Source: JAXGZG01 sp050952065
GTDB lineage: Bacteria; Bacillota; Sulfobacillia; Fermentithermobacillales; Fermentithermobacillaceae
Length of the DNA: 53,773 nucleotides
NCBI GenBank assembly: GCA_050952065.1
Contig: JBMNKF010000004.1
Coordinates: 1 to 53,773, forward strand
Reading direction: 5' to 3'
In this document: positions 49,788 through 53,773 of the stretch, piece after piece
Layout of the letters: each line of letters starts with the position of its first letter
Position numbering within the stretch: position 1 is the first letter of the stretch
Notes under the pieces: generated by a model
What the model was told of the DNA's origin: nothing
Database searches by the model: none
The model's input: only the letters and a program-made list of their open reading frames with translations
Translations under genes and position numbers: made by a program

Positions 49788-50505
49788 TTAACCGTTACGG
49801 GACATAGTAATCATTTTTCTTACCTCTTCAATGGTGAAAGGTTCTCTCTTGCTGTGAATTATAAGATGACAATTGGGACATACTGGACGTAAATCTCGTA
49901 TAGGGTCAACTTCATATCTTTTTGTATCTCAGATAAGGGTATGAGATGGTGTATGTGAATTTTATCCTTACCTATCGGTCCATATTCTTCTCGAAATCAA
50001 AACCACAGACAACACACCTGCTACCATAATGAGCGATACATATACTTCTTGCATGTCTACTTCTTTCATAACGTTAACAAAACTTGTCTTACTGTACCCT
50101 CGGACAGAGACGAGGTATCTTCAATAGTAATCTCTCCAGAATAAACGAACTCAGTATCACTTTGACCAAAAACTTCTTCAAAGGCAATTACCAGTTCAGG
50201 ACGCATAATCCAAGGGAATCTTCCAGCTTTTTCGTATCCTAAAAAAGGAACGTGCCACCATCGAGGTTTTCCGTCTCTTCTTAAGGGGTGGCTGGACTCC
50301 CTGTTTTACGAATTACACGTTTGCTAAATCTGCTTATCTGTAAGTTAATTGGCCCATGATGTAGTATGTTTAACCTTGATGCTATCTCAGATGCTCTTAT
50401 CTCATGGTTTTTACTCTCATACACAATCTTTAGAATAATTAAGTCAGGTTCTGTAGTAACTTCTCTATCTGTAAGTAATTCAATCCATACATCAGCACTT
50501 ATTAT
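49788..50505 (-). pseudogene. HNH restriction-type endonuclease, broken by at least three frameshifts
   Basis: Pieces in different minus-strand frames, in order: ADVWIELLTDREVTTEPDLI with ASRLNILHHGPINLQISRF; RDGKPRWWHVPFLGYEKAGR with WIMRPELVIAFEEVFG and EGTVRQVLL; YERSRHARSICIAHYGSRC with VVCGFDFE; GKDKIHIHHLIPLSEIQK; and DLRPVCPNCHLIIHSKREPF ending FTIEEVRKMITMSRNG. Together they give an HNH nuclease with Cys pairs CVVC and CPNC around the HH site, as in McrA-like enzymes with an extra N-terminal domain. Much more AT-rich than the left part of the window. Whether decayed or mis-sequenced is unclear. Confidence 0.7.
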
Positions 50506-50637
50506 CTAATGGGTCATTATAAAAACATTGCTTCCCTCCTCAACAAGTTATCTGACTAATTCATAACCTGCTAATACAATCATTAAAGGTAAATTATACA
50601 TCTAAGGAACTAAAACTGCCTCACTGAATATATGAAA

Positions 50638-50919
50638 TTAACTACTCTCCAACCCCAAAAACTGCTGGATGTCCTTCATCTCCATCAGTTCCTCACACTG
50701 TCCAGTAGCGGTGGAACCGGTTTTTGTAGCGCAGTTCCCACCACCTGCGGGGAAAAGCGGCTCAAGTTCATCGAACATCGGCCAGCGGCTCCACTTCATT
50801 TTCTCCCTCAGTTCTTCCAGCGTCCAAACGCTGCCGTCTTCCTTTTTGGGTATATTAATACGCCCGTCAGGTTGGATAACCACCTGCGGCTGTGCAACCT
50901 CTTTTTGGAGAACAGTCAA
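50638..50919 (-). CDS. Small hypothetical protein of the primase-helicase region
   Basis: About 93 residues, unrecognised. VLQKEVAQPQVVIQPDGRIN, VWTLEELREKMKWSRWPMFD and a Gly/Cys/Thr-rich part precede EELMEMKDIQQFLGLE. The TTG at 50919 has AAAGGAGG 9 nt upstream, a strong site. Situated downstream of the primase-helicase remnant on the same strand. Antisense frames here are shadows. The 270 bp on to 51186 contain CAAAGCTCAAA repeats but no gene. Confidence 0.55.
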   Translation of the reverse strand: MTVLQKEVAQPQVVIQPDGRINIPKKEDGSVWTLEELREKMKWSRWPMFDELEPLFPAGGGNCATKTGSTATGQCEELMEMKDIQQFLGLESS

Positions 50920-51185
50920 CTGCGTCAACCTCCTTTGAGTATTTATCGGATACAGTTATCAAACAATCAAGCTCAAAGCTCAAAGTTTGGTAATAATTCT
51001 TGTTTTGGGCTTACTGCCTCAAACCGCCGGGTAAGGTTTGCTGAAGCCCTGCGAGCGTGGAACCGTCGTCTACAACGCGGTCCCGCTTCAGCGGCTTCAG
51101 ACGAACCCGTCTTTGACCAAGGTCAAAGCTCAAAAATATATATATAGCGGTTTTGACATTTTGACCTTCCGTGCGCGGTAAGTGT

Positions 51186-53216
51186 TCATTCACCGCTGTC
51201 TTCATCGTCCGCTTTCCACCCATCGGGCGTCTTTGTAAGGGTGTACGTTTTTGGAGACCCTTGATGTCCCCCTTCTTCCTCAATGGTGAATCCGCCTGCC
51301 CGCAGTTTGCTGATGTCGTTTCTGACAGTCTGGTCGCTGACCTTCAGCAAATCGGTTAGCTCTTTCTGCGTGTAGCTCCGCTGTGTCAACAGCTTCGCCA
51401 GCTTCTGCAGGCGCACTTCGCTGTCTTTCAGCTTGATGTTGATGCGGAAACCGTCGTCGTAAACCAAATTCCGTCCTCGAATTTTAAGCTCAAATTCTCT
51501 ACAGTCTCAGCGTCGCGGAACTCTCCGGTAACGACGACACCTACATCTTCGTCTTTCTGGAACTTGCGGATGTCTATTACGCCGTCCATTTCCGCCCCTT
51601 TGACAGAAGACCCCCTGCTGGCATACACAAGAACGTCCGACGGCTTTTTTGCGGTGTGGTCAACGACGACGACCGCCATGTGGGGGTACTTGCGGAGGAG
51701 CATATTCAGCGGCGCAAATACCTGCTGCATGACGGAAGAGTCGTTTTCGTCTCCGTCGAAGAAGCTCCTCAGTGGGTCGAGTACGAGCAGGTCAGGCCGG
51801 AACTCGTCAATAAATTTGAGCAGGTCTTCAAATTCCGGGTTTTTGGGAGCAGTTTCACGCCTGTCCTGTGGGGGATGACGATGTTGCTTGTACCGGCAAG
51901 GCTCTGCTGTACTCTCTGGATTAAAGCGTTGGTCGAGTGCTCTTCCTCCACCATAACGGCTTTGATTCCAGAGACGGTAGTTTTCCAAAACGGTACCCCG
52001 CAGACGTTTTCTCCGCGGCTGAGCGCTTTCAATAAACTTAGGACAAACCACGTCTTCATCTGCTTCGGCGGCCCTTGGACAAGAATTTTTTGCCCTCTCG
52101 CTATCATCCCTCTTACCAGCCAGTCAGGTTCCGCAGGCTCTCTCTTCAGCAGTTCTTCCACCCTGTAGTAGCGGGAAAACCGGTCTTGGTGTTCTTCAAG
52201 CGGGATTAGCTCTACCAGTTCCTGGTCGGTATGGTTGTTGCGGGTCAACCACTCGCAGATGTCTTTGCCGACATCTCCCCGCTTCCACGGCAGTTCAACG
52301 ACTTTACAGCGTTCTTCTCCGAGCACCGCCAGGGCAGACCTCACGAAGTTGGCGCTGGCGTCGTCATCCTGCGGGATGAGGTAGACAGTGCGTATGCCTT
52401 CAAATTCCCGCTTCCATTCTTTGCGGAAATTGTTGCCCGGCACGCTCACCACAGGGATGTCTACGCCGCAGGCTTCAAGGGCTTGGATAGTCCTTAGAGC
52501 ATCGCTTTCTCCCTCTACTATAACTGCTTGGCTCTTCCCCTCAAGACTGTCGAGGTTCCACAATGAAAAACGGGAGTTTTAACCGCTCCTTTCCTGCCGT
52601 CGTAAGCCCTCCCTCTGATAGCCCTGATTTTGCCCCTCACGCGAAAAGGGACTACCAAGCATTCAACCTGTCCCGTCATCTTCGTCCATGGGGGGACGTA
52701 ACCCCACTCGAAACGCTCCAGCATCTCATACTTGATTCCTCTGGCGGTGATGTACTCCTGGACAATCGGCAGTTCCGGGCGCAGGCGCGCTTTTGCTTCT
52801 TTGATAAACTCTTCAAATTCCCTCTTCCTGTCCGGGTGTGGGGATATAGGTGTGGCTGGGGTCGTAGTGGGGGAACGCTCGGAGGTAGCTTCCTGTCCGT
52901 TCGTCTTTTACGTAAAGCTCGCGGAGGTAGTCGTTTATGAAATAGCTCGCGTCTTCCGGGCGCAATGCCTGCAATTTCAACTAAAAAGCGGTACGGCGAA
53001 AAGCTCCCGCAAACGTGGCAGACGTAAAAGCCCGACTTGACGTTGACCGTCGCGGAAGGCTTCCGGTCGCTCGTGGTATAGGCACTTTAGAGACTGGACG
53101 GTAAAGCCGTCTTCCTTTATGTCCATCCTGTCCAGTTCCGGGAAATAGCGGGCGTAAAAATCCCGCCAAGGTTCGGGATGAAGAGACTCGTTAAAATCAA
53201 CCCTCCACTTCTTCAT
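51186..53216 (-). pseudogene. Phage/plasmid-type primase-helicase (zinc finger + Toprim + RecA-like ATPase + wHTH), broken into several frames
   Basis: Consecutive minus-strand pieces form one protein of about 670 residues: a zinc-finger start (EPWRDFYARYFPELDR, then LKCLYHE and SGFYVCHVCGSF), a middle part (PEDASYFINDYLRELYVKDE; EFEEFIKEAKARLRPEL; QVECLVVPFRVRGKIRAIRG), a Toprim domain (AVIVEGESDALRTIQALE and YLIPQDDDASANFV), a RecA-like ATPase (Walker A QGPPKQMKTWFVLSLL, Walker B PDLLVLDPLRSFFDG, MAVVVVDHTAKK) and a C-terminal winged helix (QKELTDLLKVSDQTVRND). Breaks fall near 53085, 52985, 52835, 52560, 51860 and 51475. ATG at 53216 with GAGGAGG and a good promoter. Replication gene of an integrated element. 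Confidence 0.72.
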
Positions 53217-53244
53217 ACTTAAAACCTCCTCTGCCTATGGTAAT

Positions 53245-53273
53245 ATTATACATTTGGCCTCAGCAACTTTCAA
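53245..53273 (-). promoter_or_regulatory. Promoter of the primase-helicase gene
   Basis: On the minus strand TTGAAA (53268-53273) and TATAAT (53245-53250) are 17 bp apart, about 30 bp ahead of the start codon. Confidence 0.75.
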
Positions 53274-53434
53274 TAAGAAGCTCAAAATTTTTGACCTTGG
53301 CGCAGGGAATGTACAATGAAAGAAAAAGACAAATTTTGACAAAATTTTTTGGTTCCCTCTTTAAATTTTCATGGATGTACATTATAATATAATTAAGCGG
53401 ATGGAAATATTTAACAGATAAGGAGTTGATGCCG

Positions 53435-53587
53435 TTGAACAAGAGAGAAGTTAAAAAGAAGGTGCGGGAAATCATCCGCTGTTTGGAACAAAGCGGAGAC
53501 ATCCCGGAACAAGAAAACTGTGTTAAGGTCGCGGAACGGAAGCTGGAGATGCTCGTAAAAGAGGCTCCAGCTTCTCTAGGTTTATGA
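53435..53587 (+). CDS. Small hypothetical protein
   Basis: 50 residues: NKREVKKKVREIIRCLEQSG, then DIPEQENCVKVAERKLEML and VKEAPASLGL; helical and charged, unrecognised. TTG at 53435, 9 nt after AAGGAG (an ATG lies two codons earlier but very close to the site). TATAAT at 53383-53388 may be its -10. Past the stop, another frame (VYELGCVYSRFKDSGGDVD onward, ending near 53678) could be a continuation if a base were missing; left open. Confidence 0.5.
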   Translation: MNKREVKKKVREIIRCLEQSGDIPEQENCVKVAERKLEMLVKEAPASLGL

Positions 53588-53696
53588 GTTGGGCTGCGTC
53601 TACAGCCGCTTTAAAGATTCCGGCGGGGATGTGGATACTGCTCTTTTACGATTGAAAAAATTTTGGAACGGGAGGTAAAAAAGGAGGATGAGTAAA

Positions 53697-53759
53697 ATGG
53701 CAGGTAACAATCAAACAGTCAAAAATCCAAGAAGAGGAGAAGGAAGAAATGAAGGTTGA
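53697..53759 (+). CDS. Possible 20-residue peptide
   Basis: AGNNQTVKNPRRGEGRNEG after the ATG at 53697, with AAAGGAGG 8 nt upstream. It overlaps the start of the next frame. Such short frames ahead of a gene can act in translational coupling. Low confidence, based only on the ribosome binding site. Confidence 0.35.
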   Translation: MAGNNQTVKNPRRGEGRNEG

Positions 53760-53773
53760 GTTTACTGTTTCCA
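53749..53773 (+). CDS. Start of a gene cut by the window end
   Basis: ATG at 53749 (KVEFTVS) after GGAGAAGGAAGAA. Only eight codons are visible, so nothing can be said about function. Confidence 0.4.

Noticed and set aside
50632..51147. Plus-strand 171-codon frame
   Set aside because: Antisense to a small gene with a strong ribosome binding site; Ser/Pro/Arg-rich composition typical of a shadow.

Overview
The window looks like a chromosome segment of a spore-forming, Gram-positive anaerobe of the Bacillota (Clostridia/Limnochordia-like; the genus cannot be told). Reasons: strong GGAGG-type ribosome binding sites with many TTG and GTG starts, a B12-dependent class II ribonucleotide reductase with NrdR, type IV pilus motor genes, and a YjcZ-like small spore protein. 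The taxon is inference; no marker such as rRNA is present.

Left part (1-32.5 kb) is native chromosome, GC-rich by eye. It holds a pil operon (pilT-pilB-pilC, minus strand); nrdJ (interrupted by one frameshift near its N-terminus) and nrdR; a hot-dog thioesterase; an OsmC protein; a 3-methyladenine glycosylase; an unusual secreted fusion of a sugar-dehydrogenase-like beta-propeller with a class A beta-lactamase-like domain; a peptide deformylase carrying a repeat-derived insert; cysS; a YjcZ-like gene; an L-arabinose operon (GH127 arabinofuranosidase, FucI/AraA-superfamily isomerase, ribulokinase, ribulose-5-P epimerase); a four-gene operon of uncharacterised membrane proteins (DUF6754 type); and a peptide-degradation group (S10 and S9 peptidases, amidohydrolase). 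A zinc-ribbon protein and an orphan DNA methyltransferase follow. Many spacers here, and one coding region, contain degenerate tandem arrays with a period of about 12 bp.

Middle part (32.58-48.29 kb) is a genomic island at a tRNA-Ala(GGC) gene. The intact tRNA is at 48219-48294 and a duplicate of its 3' half, including a 38-bp identical core, lies at 32584-32631. Inside are arsenic genes (arsR, a broken arsD, ACR3, an ArsP/YraQ-type permease, a thioredoxin-like protein, a Cys-rich DUF2703 protein), a lower-GC cassette bounded by similar direct repeats, an IS21-family element with a 5-bp target duplication that splits a gene, and a second IS21-family element that landed in the loop of a 19-bp-stem hairpin behind the tRNA and itself carries an IS3-family element in one end. 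No integrase was seen.

Right part (48.3-53.8 kb) is decayed or badly sequenced: a frameshifted pelG remnant, an HNH-endonuclease pseudogene with several frameshifts, and a phage/plasmid-type primase-helicase gene broken into about six frames behind an intact promoter. Several breaks lie in or next to short homopolymer runs, so sequencing error and true decay must be told apart.
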